Part shown: piece by piece, positions 44,173-51,287 of the stretch
Numbering within the stretch: the first letter of the stretch is position 1
Layout: each line of letters begins with the position of its first letter
Assembly: GCF_002211305.1 (NCBI RefSeq)
Contig: NZ_LOKW01000024.1
Location: 434,001 to 498,000, forward strand
DNA: 64,000 nucleotides
Direction of reading: 5' to 3'
DNA from: Rhizobium sp. R634
GTDB taxonomy: Bacteria > Pseudomonadota > Alphaproteobacteria > Rhizobiales > Rhizobiaceae
Position numbers and translations under genes: made by a program
Notes under the pieces: generated by a model
Told to the model about the DNA's origin: nothing
Databases searched by the model: none
What the model saw: the letters and a program-made list of their open reading frames with translations, nothing else

Positions 44173-44751
44173 ATGACGACTTCTAATGCCCTTGCCGCCG
44201 CCGGAATAAGCCTGCCCCACCCCGTTATCATTCTCGGCCGCGACGACAATGGCAAAGCCCACGCCTCGTTCTTCCCTGCGACAGACGCCCAGCCGGCCTC
44301 ACGTGCCGCTAGTCTGATGGGTATGCTTGCCCTTCCAGCTGACAACGACGCGGTGCGCTCGCTGTTGCCGAAGCTGCCAAAGGGAAAGCTGTTCGACAGC
44401 GGGAAGGCGTTCGTGCCCTTTGTAAAGCAGGACCTCTACAAGCAGATCGCTGCTCACCTGCCGGAAGCCGACCGAGCCAAGGCGGAGGAAGTGCGAACTG
44501 CCCCGGTTGACGTTTCGCAACAGGGACACGCAGCAACGCCGAGCAACGTTCCGGATGATTGGGGCAAGGTCGCCGTCGGCAGCTTGGTGCTCGCAACCGA
44601 GGATCCCCTCGAAGGCTGGTTTGAAGCAACCGTCGTTGAACTGAAGTCGGACAACGTCTTGCGGCTCCAGTGGCGGCACTACCTCGACCTGCCGCCGTTC
44701 AACCGCCGGCTTGAAGACGTGGCGCTGCTGCATCCGTCGATAAAGATGTGA
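44173..44751 (+). CDS. Hypothetical island protein, 192 aa
   Basis: Cytoplasmic protein of 192 residues. The N-terminal half is variable (HPVIILGRDDNGKAHASFFP), with a helical middle (VKQDLYKQIAAHLPEADRAK). The C-terminal part GSLVLATEDPLEGWFEATVVE with LRLQWRHYLDLPPFNR resembles a small beta-barrel (Tudor/SH3-like) but is not assigned to a family. ATG 44173 has GGAGAG. Ten bases separate it from the DUF3768 gene. Confidence 0.75.
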   Translation: MTTSNALAAAGISLPHPVIILGRDDNGKAHASFFPATDAQPASRAASLMGMLALPADNDAVRSLLPKLPKGKLFDSGKAFVPFVKQDLYKQIAAHLPEADRAKAEEVRTAPVDVSQQGHAATPSNVPDDWGKVAVGSLVLATEDPLEGWFEATVVELKSDNVLRLQWRHYLDLPPFNRRLEDVALLHPSIKM

Positions 44752-44760
44752 GGCCGACCG

Positions 44761-45132
44761 ATGCGGAGCCTCGCTATGACTTCATCTCCTGATCAACAGG
44801 CGGCCGTCGAAAGGACGGCCACCATTCGCACCCTCAACGACGCCTTCCGGCGCAATCCGACTGCCGGTCGGGCCGTCATAACGCCGGCAGTGTGCGCTCT
44901 GCCTCAAGATCAGCGCTTGGCCCTGCTGAGGGCTGTCGTGGGCTTCACCGCATTTGATGCCGGTAACGATCCCTACAACGAGCATGACTTCGGCGTCATC
45001 GAGTTGGATGGCGTCAGCTATTTCTGGAAGATCGATTATTTCGATCAGGACTATGACATGGGGTCACCTGATCCTGCCAATCCGCATATCACTCGCCGTG
45101 TGCTGACGATAATGCGGGCGGACGAATACTGA
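44761..45132 (+). CDS. DUF3768 domain-containing protein
   Basis: Protein of 123 residues matching DUF3768 as I know it: IRTLNDAFRRNPTAGRAVIT, then DPYNEHDFGVIELDG, SYFWKIDYFDQDYDMGSPDP and a C-terminal RRVLTIMRADEY. The family is common on alphaproteobacterial plasmids and integrative elements; function unknown. ATG 44761 follows TGAGG; ATG 44776 is an alternative with GGAG. Probably in one transcript with the 192-aa gene. Converges on the XRE gene, four bases apart. Confidence 0.88.
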   Translation: MRSLAMTSSPDQQAAVERTATIRTLNDAFRRNPTAGRAVITPAVCALPQDQRLALLRAVVGFTAFDAGNDPYNEHDFGVIELDGVSYFWKIDYFDQDYDMGSPDPANPHITRRVLTIMRADEY

Positions 45133-45135
45133 TGG

Positions 45136-45402
45136 TCAACCTGCCTTCGGCTTTCGACCTGACCGCAATGGAGGGGGCTTTGCTGCCGTGTCGTCAACCT
45201 GCTGAAACAGGACCGACACAGGCACTTGGAGAACTCCAGCGAGAGCTTCAAGCGTCGACACGGTCACGTTCTCCACGCCGCGTTCAACTCGGCCCACATA
45301 GGAGCGATCGATCTCGGCGGCCAAAGCTAACCGCTCCTGCGACAGTCCTTTGGCTACCCGCAAGCGTCGCAAGTTCCAGCCAATGGTTTGCCGCACGTCC
45401 AT
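45136..45402 (-). CDS. XRE family helix-turn-helix regulator
   Basis: Cro/C1-type DNA-binding protein of 88 residues: VRQTIGWNLRRLRVAKGLSQ, ERLALAAEIDRSYVGRVERG and VTVSTLEALAGVLQVP form the five-helix domain. The C-terminal tail (about 20 residues) is basic and Pro-rich. Divergent from the 116-aa membrane protein gene, with a 13-bp palindrome between; likely controls itself and that operon. Confidence 0.92.
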   Translation of the reverse strand: MDVRQTIGWNLRRLRVAKGLSQERLALAAEIDRSYVGRVERGVENVTVSTLEALAGVLQVPVSVLFQQVDDTAAKPPPLRSGRKPKAG

Positions 45403-45427
45403 GCGGAAACAAAGCCATATTCACAGC

Positions 45428-45460
45428 TTGACAATCGACGGACTGACAGTCCCATATTAT
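45428..45460 (+). promoter_or_regulatory. Promoter region with palindromic operator, XRE/membrane-protein divergent gap
   Basis: TTGACA (45428-45433) with CATATT (45453-45458, 19-bp spacer) or TATTAT as -10. GGACTG-A-CAGTCC (45440-45452) is a 13-bp palindrome inside the spacer, a good position for repression by the XRE protein. The first ten bases, TTGACAATCG, are shared with the promoter at 44079. Confidence 0.55.
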
Positions 45461-45511
45461 TGCAACCACATCACGAGGGGCATTAGTCGTGATTCTTTCG
45501 AGAGGGAATTT

Positions 45512-45862
45512 ATGAAAATAGCAGTCGGAATTATTGGAATCTTCTTGGGCCTGCTCGTGCTGATGCAGTCATGCGCGGTCACGGCGGGCAGCGGCTTGCT
45601 TCAGGACAAGGCCACGGGAGGTGCCGGGGCGATCGGCATGTTGGTCGGCCTGCTGTTCTTTATCGCAGGGGCGTTCTCGTTCGCCCTGCCGCTTGTCGGC
45701 TCGATCATGTTCGCGCTGGCCGCAGCTTTCGCGTTCATCGCCTCGACCTCGGGCAGCTTTAGCGACATCACCATCTGGGGCTTTATCGCTTTGGCGCTGG
45801 CGGTCATGTCATTCTTCACATGGCGTTCAACTAAGCGGGCGAAGACCGATGCTGCTGCCTAA
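45512..45862 (+). CDS. Hypothetical small membrane protein, 116 aa
   Basis: Three or four hydrophobic segments (IAVGIIGIFLGLLVLMQSCA, GAIGMLVGLLFFIAGAFSFA, SIMFALAAAFAFIAS and WGFIALALAVMSFFTW) and a basic C-terminal tail. A Cys at the end of the first segment does not fit a convincing lipobox. ATG 45512 follows GAGAGGG. No family recognised. It overlaps the next gene by 14 bp, so both probably come from one mRNA under XRE control. Confidence 0.78.
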   Translation: MKIAVGIIGIFLGLLVLMQSCAVTAGSGLLQDKATGGAGAIGMLVGLLFFIAGAFSFALPLVGSIMFALAAAFAFIASTSGSFSDITIWGFIALALAVMSFFTWRSTKRAKTDAAA

Positions 45863-46934
45863 CAGTTTAAAGGTCCTCGCAGTCGGCTTTTCGGCTTACC
45901 TTGCAGCCGCGTCAGGAGTGGGAGCAGCCGAGACGAACTACTATAACAGCAAGCCTTGGGAGGTCGTTCTACATACCTCCGAGGCCCCTAACGAACACTC
46001 ATATTGTGCTGTTCGCACGTCGCTATGGGATACAAGGACGATTTCAGTCGAAACGCAGATTGGAGCCGCAGACGCGGTCACGATGGCTATTCGCATCAGA
46101 AAGGAGAACTGGAAACTTCCGCTCAATCAGACAACGGCGGTCGGTTTCATGACAGTGGCCGGCATCGGTGCCGAAGCCACGATGAAAGCGATCAACACGG
46201 AAGAGCTTTATTACGAAATTCCGGATGGATCTGTTGACGAACGTAGCTTAATTTTGAGTACCATCCTCCAACAGATATTCGGCGCGCGGCAGCCCCCGTC
46301 CCTCACGGTCAAGTTCGCAGGCAATGAACCGATGTGGACCGTACCTGCCCTGAACCGATATCAAACAATCGAGCTTAATGAGGCATTCAGCCGCTGCGAT
46401 GTGGACCTCAGAGGGCTGCGGGCGAACTCAATTGAGGGCACTGCGGACACCTCGCCATTCGCGCCCGCGTCCTCAAATTCGCGCATACAGAATGCTCCTG
46501 TCACCGTCGCGCAGTCTCCGACGGATTGGGAATTTTACACCCGGGGTGAAGGGGGTCTTACATGCTTCGCATCAACTCATCGTGGTATAGTGATGGTCGG
46601 CCTAATGGGGTCGCCGGGAAAGGATCACGTGGGATTCGTTAGCAGCCTTTTCACCGGCGAGACGAGGGCGACGTGGCACGTCGATGACATGCCGGCCTAC
46701 GTATTAAACGGGAGAGAGGGCGACGGCGCCACTTGGCATGAGTTTGGTCAGCTGCCGACCGAATTGCTGAATCAGATGGCGCAGGGCAAGGAACTCGCGG
46801 TGACAGGCGCAAAGGGCGAGCGCGTAGCTGTTAGCCTCGCGGGGGCCGCCGATGCGATCTCTAAATTCAAGGCCTGCTATGGCACACCCGACCCGGATTC
46901 TGCTGCCGCAGGGTCGCCTGCTCGGCCGAAGTGA
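45849..46934 (+). CDS. Hypothetical exported protein, 361 aa
   Basis: Signal peptide LKVLAVGFSAYLAAASGVGAAE, then a periplasmic part with internal similarity: ETNYYNSKPWEVVLHTSEAP with TISVETQIGA in the first half, and DWEFYTRGEGGLTCFASTHR with IVMVGLMG in the second suggest two related beta-rich domains. Four or more Cys could form disulfides. No family recognised. ATG 45849 lies within the end of the preceding gene. Confidence 0.75.
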   Translation: MLLPNSLKVLAVGFSAYLAAASGVGAAETNYYNSKPWEVVLHTSEAPNEHSYCAVRTSLWDTRTISVETQIGAADAVTMAIRIRKENWKLPLNQTTAVGFMTVAGIGAEATMKAINTEELYYEIPDGSVDERSLILSTILQQIFGARQPPSLTVKFAGNEPMWTVPALNRYQTIELNEAFSRCDVDLRGLRANSIEGTADTSPFAPASSNSRIQNAPVTVAQSPTDWEFYTRGEGGLTCFASTHRGIVMVGLMGSPGKDHVGFVSSLFTGETRATWHVDDMPAYVLNGREGDGATWHEFGQLPTELLNQMAQGKELAVTGAKGERVAVSLAGAADAISKFKACYGTPDPDSAAAGSPARPK

Positions 46935-47038
46935 GAACCACCGATATATTGTTTGCGACCTTAGTTCCGCTTTTCCGTTTCTTCTGGCATTGCTTACGAC
47001 TCTGTGCGTGAAATATTCGTCGTGATGTTGGGGAACTC

Positions 47039-47590
47039 ATGTCTTCTTTTAGCCTGCCCTGGATCGCCGGCCCAGTTCCAATTCTGGCGACGATTTGGTC
47101 GGCCTATATCACTACTGAAGCTCTCGTAAATCGAAGAGAAATGACTGGTGAGCGTTTTGTTGCTGCGTTTCTCTTTCCATTAGGTTTCATCGCTCTGATT
47201 TCGCTGATGTTTTTAGGGGTGTACGACCTCCCTGTTGTCGTAACGATAGGGCAGTTTGCGACGGCTCCATGCTTTGTTGGGATATATGTTTTAGAGAAGC
47301 ATCGCCACGGCGATCCTTTTTTTCAGACCGCAGAAACAACAATACGCGATCTGCCATGGACGTTATACTTCATGGTAATTGTTTATATTATTTATTTCAT
47401 ACTCGTGTTCACATTTCCTATTTCAGAAGCTTGCACGATTAGTAAGTGCTACGCTTTAGAGCTCCTACTCGGGCGCAAAGAGTATGGCTTCTCCGTCCTG
47501 TACTCTTTGAGTTTTGTCGGATCTGCAATGCTGGCTTTAATTATTTTGATATTATTCAAGATCACCACTCGAATAAAATCGCACCATTGA
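47039..47590 (+). CDS. Hypothetical membrane protein, 183 aa
   Basis: Five predicted helices, for example WIAGPVPILATIWSAYIT, FVAAFLFPLGFIALISLMFL, LYFMVIVYIIYFILVFTFP and LSFVGSAMLALIILILF. AT-rich codon use, clearly unlike the chromosome. ATG 47039 follows TTGGGGAAC. No family recognised; stands alone with about 100-200 bp gaps on both sides. Confidence 0.7.
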   Translation: MSSFSLPWIAGPVPILATIWSAYITTEALVNRREMTGERFVAAFLFPLGFIALISLMFLGVYDLPVVVTIGQFATAPCFVGIYVLEKHRHGDPFFQTAETTIRDLPWTLYFMVIVYIIYFILVFTFPISEACTISKCYALELLLGRKEYGFSVLYSLSFVGSAMLALIILILFKITTRIKSHH

Positions 47591-47805
47591 TTACGCAATG
47601 AAGGGGTTGAATAGTCCGTAGCATGAGCGGCTTATCTCAAATACTAGAATCGATCTTGGCAAACGAGTACTGATGAGCCTTTTACAGCGGCATTTCCCAC
47701 AAGTGCCGGTGTATCTGACAGTTGCAAGCCTGTGGGCGCGCGTTGATGTATAACCGTGCCGACGTTAGATAGCGCCCAGCAATCTACATACAACACAGGT
47801 GAAAT
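47591..47805. other. Intergenic, no gene seen
   Basis: 215 bp without a supported frame. The end (ACACAGGTGAAAT) supplies the ribosome site of the next gene. Confidence 0.4.
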
Positions 47806-48135
47806 TTGAAATTGAATAAACTAAATATAATTAGAAAATTGTTCGCAATAATTTCTCTTATATATTTTATCTCGTTCTATTTATTGTTTAGGCAGATACC
47901 ATATTATGAAAGCTTCTATGAAGAAATTTTCGATGCATTTCGATTCCGAGGCCCGCTTCTTGGAATGCTAGTCGCGTGTCCGCAGGTTTATCTGATGATG
48001 ATGTTGGCGGTAGGCTTGCATCTCTTGAAAGGAAATCCTGACGCGGTGAAGCCGCTAATGCGGATATGGGCAGCAATATTCATACTCGGCTCCGCATGGA
48101 CTATGCTTCTCATCTATGTGATTAATAACGGTTAA
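47806..48135 (+). CDS. Hypothetical membrane protein, 109 aa, TTG start
   Basis: Three hydrophobic segments (LFAIISLIYFISFYLLF, GPLLGMLVACPQVYLMMMLAVGL and IWAAIFILGSAWTMLLIYVI). The only upstream start in frame is TTG 47806, with AGGTG five bases before it. AT-rich, foreign-looking codons. No family recognised. Confidence 0.6.
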   Translation: MKLNKLNIIRKLFAIISLIYFISFYLLFRQIPYYESFYEEIFDAFRFRGPLLGMLVACPQVYLMMMLAVGLHLLKGNPDAVKPLMRIWAAIFILGSAWTMLLIYVINNG

Positions 48136-48164
48136 TTCCGCACCCTTGGTCTCAAGATATCGTC

Positions 48165-48230
48165 TCAGCGCCTGTGGTAGTGCGGCCAGTACCACCACGG
48201 CGCCGGCACGGCCTTACCAGCGCAGGTTTT
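48165..48230 (-). pseudogene. Remnant of a paralog of the 73-aa gene at 48929
   Basis: Minus-strand translation gives GKAVPAPWWYWPHYHRR and a stop, matching SKAVPSRWWCWPHYPHK of the protein at 48929-49150. DNA similarity spans about 50 bp (48170-48220 against 49000-49050). The N-terminal half with its Cys motif is missing and no start is evident, so it is probably a decayed duplicate. Confidence 0.65.
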
Positions 48231-48239
48231 AAAAGGAGA

Positions 48240-48256
48240 CCCCGCGCAAAGCGGGG
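48240..48256 (-). terminator. Hairpin, possible minus-strand terminator
   Basis: CCCCGC-gcaaa-GCGGGG, with TCTCCTTTT following on the minus strand. It is 300 bp past the SNase stop, so it could end that operon. The rest of 48257-48557 holds no supported gene. Confidence 0.4.
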
Positions 48257-48557
48257 GCTCAAGTTGGGAACTTGTGATGGGCCGGGCGGAGCGTCATGAA
48301 GACTTGGCTGCCATTCAAGCTCCGCGCGGCTGACGAAATACGACTAGTGCTGCCAATTTGTTCCCGCCGCAAAGCGATTGTAACTCCCGCTCGCTATGCT
48401 GATAAGTTTGGTGCGATTACGCATGGTGACTTTGCCCCGCGCCGACCTGATCGTGCCTTCGCCTTCGAGCAACGCCAACACTCGGAAACGCCAACAACGC
48501 GGAAAAAATGCGGATCATGGATTTCACACCTGTCGAACTGGGGACCGCATCTGGCCG

Positions 48558-48932
48558 TCAGTCACACCAATCGTTCCTTCGTTTCGGGCTCCAGGTTCTG
48601 GCGAACCCCTCGTCGAGCAGCTTCCTGCCTATTTCTTCGCCGTTCTTTCTGTAGATGTTCACGAGGGGCCGGTGCGCCTGCGTTTTGTCTTCCGAGCCGC
48701 TGAAAACGACCCTGAGGCCTTTTTCATCAAGAAGCTCTTTGAGCCTGCCCTTGGCGATCAGCGCCATCTTGCGTTCCTTTGGGCATTTTGCGTGACTGCC
48801 GATCTCGGGGGTATCGATCCCGGAAACGTATGGAACGCCTTCCCCAAGCAGACGCATGAGCTGACCGTTGCAGCGCACCGTATCCCCATCGACCGCCGTC
48901 AGCGACGAGCAGATGATCAATCCAGCAATCAT
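48558..48932 (-). CDS. Thermonuclease family (SNase-like) protein
   Basis: Protein of 124 residues with N-terminal hydrophobic MIAGLIICSSLTA (probable signal or anchor), then the SNase fold: VDGDTVRCNGQLMRLL, VSGIDTPEIGSHAKCPKER (Asp and Glu of the active site) and VFSGSEDKTQAHRPLVNIYRK with LLDEGFARTW. The Asp-Gly-Asp and Asp-Thr-Pro-Glu residues are kept, so a Ca-dependent nuclease is plausible. ATG 48932 overlaps the preceding gene by four bases. Last gene of the SOS-box operon. Confidence 0.85.
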   Translation of the reverse strand: MIAGLIICSSLTAVDGDTVRCNGQLMRLLGEGVPYVSGIDTPEIGSHAKCPKERKMALIAKGRLKELLDEKGLRVVFSGSEDKTQAHRPLVNIYRKNGEEIGRKLLDEGFARTWSPKRRNDWCD

Positions 48933-49150
48933 TGTGTCGTTGCCTTCGCAGCCGCTTCGAGCTTTTCCTTGAATGCCCTCTCCTGCTCGTAGGTCTTGTG
49001 TGGATAGTGTGGCCAACACCACCAGCGCGACGGCACAGCCTTCGATGGGCTAAAGCCGAAGCCTCCCCACGCTTTGCATCCGTTCTCCTCGCAATAATGG
49101 ATGTACATGTGTGATGCGCCATTCAGCGGCGGCTTGTCAGTGTCGTTCAT
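48929..49150 (-). CDS. Hypothetical 73-aa protein with Cys/His/Trp cluster
   Basis: Small soluble protein: MYIHYCEENGCKAWGGFGFS in the N-terminal half, then WWCWPHYPHKTYEQERAFK and a helical tail. Cys and His residues could hold a metal. No family recognised. Starts three bases after the SRAP stop and ends overlapping the SNase start, so it is in the same operon. A partial copy lies at 48165. Confidence 0.75.
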   Translation of the reverse strand: MNDTDKPPLNGASHMYIHYCEENGCKAWGGFGFSPSKAVPSRWWCWPHYPHKTYEQERAFKEKLEAAAKATTQ

Positions 49151-49153
49151 CGC

Positions 49154-49909
49154 TCAAATCAACAGGGGTTGCGGATTCGCTGCTACGGGCAGAGTCTCCA
49201 CGGGCGGCAGCAAGGCGAGCCTACCGTCGGCCAGTGGCCGTTGCATCCTACCTGCCTCTTCCCAAGGGGCCGTCAGCCACGTTTCGACTTCTTCCCGGTT
49301 GGCAAGGATGACTGGCATCGCCTTGTGATGGATGGGTGCAACGACGGCATTTGGCTCCGTGGTGAGAAAGCCGAACAGGTCGCACGTAATCAGACCTTCC
49401 TTGATCTTCCGAACGCTCGTCCACTGCGGCACCCACAGCCCAGCAAAAAACATCAGCGCCTCGTCGGGTGCGCCGAACCACGCATTCGGTGTTCTGCCAC
49501 CTTCAGGCTTGTTCGCGGGGTCCGGCTCGGCAAAGCGGGTAAACGGCACCACGCACCGGTTCTCGACGCCAAGCCAACGCACCCAATGTTTGCTGCTGAC
49601 ATTGCGGACGTTGGTCGTGCCGCCGTCCGGCTCCATCTTCAGGAGCTCGTTGAAATCAACCGGCTTGCCCTTCTTGCGCAAACCATCAGCCCTTTTGGTC
49701 GCTGCGTCGAGGAGAGCTTTTGAAGAGCTAGGCAGCCCCCATCGCACGTTGGCCAGCTCTCGCCCGGCGGGCGTGTTGCGGACGATTGGAGCCATCCGGT
49801 CGGGCCATATCTCCTGCTGCGGCTCCATGTTTCCGGTGCTGTCGATCATAGCGCCGGTAATCGCGCGGATGGCCTCTTGATTGCTCATCATCCGGTATAG
49901 ATTGCACAC
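49154..49909 (-). CDS. SRAP (YedK/HMCES-type) SOS response-associated peptidase
   Basis: Protein of 251 residues that in the studied family links covalently to abasic sites in ssDNA through its N-terminal Cys2. Start GTG 49909 gives Met-Cys-Asn-Leu-Tyr-Arg, with AGGAGGGAG just upstream, the best ribosome site in the region. Other conserved parts: VRWGLPS, ENRCVVPFTRFAEP (active Glu) and APIHHKAMPVIL (active His). The same frame stays open upstream to 50251; see the separate entry. In the SOS-box operon. Confidence 0.93.
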   Translation of the reverse strand: MCNLYRMMSNQEAIRAITGAMIDSTGNMEPQQEIWPDRMAPIVRNTPAGRELANVRWGLPSSSKALLDAATKRADGLRKKGKPVDFNELLKMEPDGGTTNVRNVSSKHWVRWLGVENRCVVPFTRFAEPDPANKPEGGRTPNAWFGAPDEALMFFAGLWVPQWTSVRKIKEGLITCDLFGFLTTEPNAVVAPIHHKAMPVILANREEVETWLTAPWEEAGRMQRPLADGRLALLPPVETLPVAANPQPLLI

Positions 49910-50251
49910 GTCTCCCTCCTTCGGCGTCCACTCGCCATTCCGGTTCACTTCGTCGGTATCGATGAACTGACCATTCCACCGGTCTCTGAACTGTTTCGCA
50001 GCATCGCGGCTTCCGAAGCAGAACACAACGTAGTCGTCCCATTCAATCGAAGCACGATAGGACCTGGCCGCCCGGTCATAGGCTAGTGCGGAACTGATGA
50101 TTTCACCCCTCAGGCGACTGTCATGGACCTGCGTGCCGGCATGATAGTTCCCCCAGTAGACGATTACATGATGGGAAAGCTCCTTGTTCAAGCGCCATCG
50201 GGCATTGGGATTGTCTCGTCGGGAGGCCACTATAAAACCCCGTCTTCCCAT
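49910..50251 (-). CDS. Unrecognised 114-residue frame running in frame into SRAP
   Basis: Coding-like frame with no stop before SRAP. Starts: ATG 50251, or GTG 50230, which overlaps the TAG of the preceding gene. It reads HHVIVYWGNYHAGTQVHDSR, then YRASIEWDDYVVFCFGSRDA and FRDRWNGQFIDTDEV, looking like a small alpha/beta domain. Either it is made as an N-terminal fusion to SRAP (which would bury the catalytic Cys2), or it is an embedded gene with SRAP started separately at GTG 49909. No family recognised. Confidence 0.6.
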
Positions 50252-50550
50252 ACTGGCATTTTGACGGTGTTTATCTTGACCAAGCGCCGCACGGGAAGCT
50301 TGCCGTATTCAGTCCCCCATATCTGCACGACCTTCAGGCTCATAAAATCGCCCCTGTTGCAAATCTCACAACGGAATCGACTTGCCAGCCGGTCAAGGCT
50401 GACATCGGCCGTCAACTTCAAAAGGTCATTGGGGAAGAAACGGTAAGTCCTTCTGCAGAATTGGCACGTTACCTCCAGTAATTGGTTGGCATCGGCCGCG
50501 TTGCGCAGGCTCCAGCCGCGCAACTTCTTGGAATAGTTCATTTCAGGCAT
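50230..50550 (-). CDS. Hypothetical protein with two CxxC pairs (zinc-ribbon-like), 106 aa
   Basis: Soluble protein of 106 residues. LLEVTCQFCRRTYRFFPNDL (first CxxC) and RFRCEICNRGDFM (second, about 29 residues later) form a likely zinc ribbon, as in nucleic-acid-binding or RNA-polymerase-like small proteins. Starts after a three-base gap from the preceding gene; its stop overlaps the next frame. Part of the SOS-box operon. Confidence 0.78.
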   Translation of the reverse strand: MPEMNYSKKLRGWSLRNAADANQLLEVTCQFCRRTYRFFPNDLLKLTADVSLDRLASRFRCEICNRGDFMSLKVVQIWGTEYGKLPVRRLVKINTVKMPVWEDGVL

Positions 50551-50552
50551 CG

Positions 50553-50750
50553 TCAGTCTCGGTCGTAAGTCGGACGCCAGCCGCGCGCCATGCCTTTGCT
50601 CATAGCGCCCTCTGCCAATACGAGCTGGTGACGCAGATGCCGGATATCCTCCAGCAGAGCAATTATAGCGGCTCGCATATCGCCATTGTGAAAGGCAACC
50701 ACCTCGTCAAGTTCGCTGGCGAGCGGGCATGAAAGAGCTTCGGTTTCCAT
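50553..50750 (-). CDS. Hypothetical 65-aa protein
   Basis: Small helical protein: ELDEVVAFHNGDMRAAIIAL and DIRHLRHQLVLAEGAMSKGM. ATG 50750 is eight bases after the preceding stop; the frame opens farther upstream only through that gene in another frame. Family unknown. In the SOS-box operon. Confidence 0.65.
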   Translation of the reverse strand: METEALSCPLASELDEVVAFHNGDMRAAIIALLEDIRHLRHQLVLAEGAMSKGMARGWRPTYDRD

Positions 50751-50758
50751 GGCTGCGC

Positions 50759-51154
50759 TCAAGGAATTATGCCCGCTAACCGCATGTTCTCGCAAAGAAT
50801 GGATATAGCTTCGTCGAAGCCGCCGCTGCAGGGAAATTTGAAAGGCCTTGTGGCCTCGTCTACGAGAACTGGATCTCCGGTTGCTGCATCCACATCCGCA
50901 ACATGCGTGGTCAGGTAAATGCCGCACGCCTCGCCTGCGGTCTCATCGATCGCCATCTGAACTGCTCCCAAGGTGGCATCACTCGGAACGTCGATAAGTC
51001 TGGTCGTGAAAAATCTTACGCCTCGACTGCCCGCCACGGCCTTGGCGAGGCTCGCGTGCACGTCCGAGACTTCGATCTCTGTCTCCGGTGGCCACATCAC
51101 CCCGGTTAGGTCCTCGTCATCATCCACGGCTTCGCCAATCGGCTGCTCTCGCAT
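50759..51154 (-). CDS. Hypothetical 131-aa protein, first gene of SOS-box operon
   Basis: Acidic soluble protein beginning MREQPIGEAVDDDEDLTGVM. Later FFTTRLIDVPSDATLGAVQM, TAGEACGIYLTTHVADVDAA and a C-terminal FPCSGGFDEAISILCENMRL. ATG 51154 has GGAG nine bases upstream. No family recognised. It lies 49 bp from the SOS box and heads a tightly packed run of genes to 48558. Confidence 0.72.
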   Translation of the reverse strand: MREQPIGEAVDDDEDLTGVMWPPETEIEVSDVHASLAKAVAGSRGVRFFTTRLIDVPSDATLGAVQMAIDETAGEACGIYLTTHVADVDAATGDPVLVDEATRPFKFPCSGGFDEAISILCENMRLAGIIP

Positions 51155-51202
51155 ATCCGTTCTCCAAATCTTCAATTTTTAGATTGGCGGCCGCTCGCCG
51201 AT

Positions 51203-51236
51203 GTTCTTATTATGTTCTCTTCAGCTGACGAGTCAA
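51203..51236 (-). promoter_or_regulatory. SOS box (GTTC-N7-GTTC) overlapping the SRAP-operon promoter
   Basis: GTTC (51203-51206), seven bases, GTTC (51214-51217): the direct-repeat LexA site of Alphaproteobacteria. On the minus strand a promoter TTGACT (51236-51231), 16 bp, CATAAT (51214-51209) has its -10 within the box, so LexA would block it. The box also lies 70 bp upstream of the divergent ligase gene. Confidence 0.8.
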
Positions 51237-51287
51237 TAATCAATCTAGGTCAATTGCTTTTTAAGGTGTCGCTGATGAAGTGCGGGC

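Noticed and set aside
48296..48992. Plus-strand frames of 135 and 198 codons
   Set aside because: Overlap the minus-strand SNase and 73-aa genes, which have motifs and coupled starts; Arg/Cys-rich composition.
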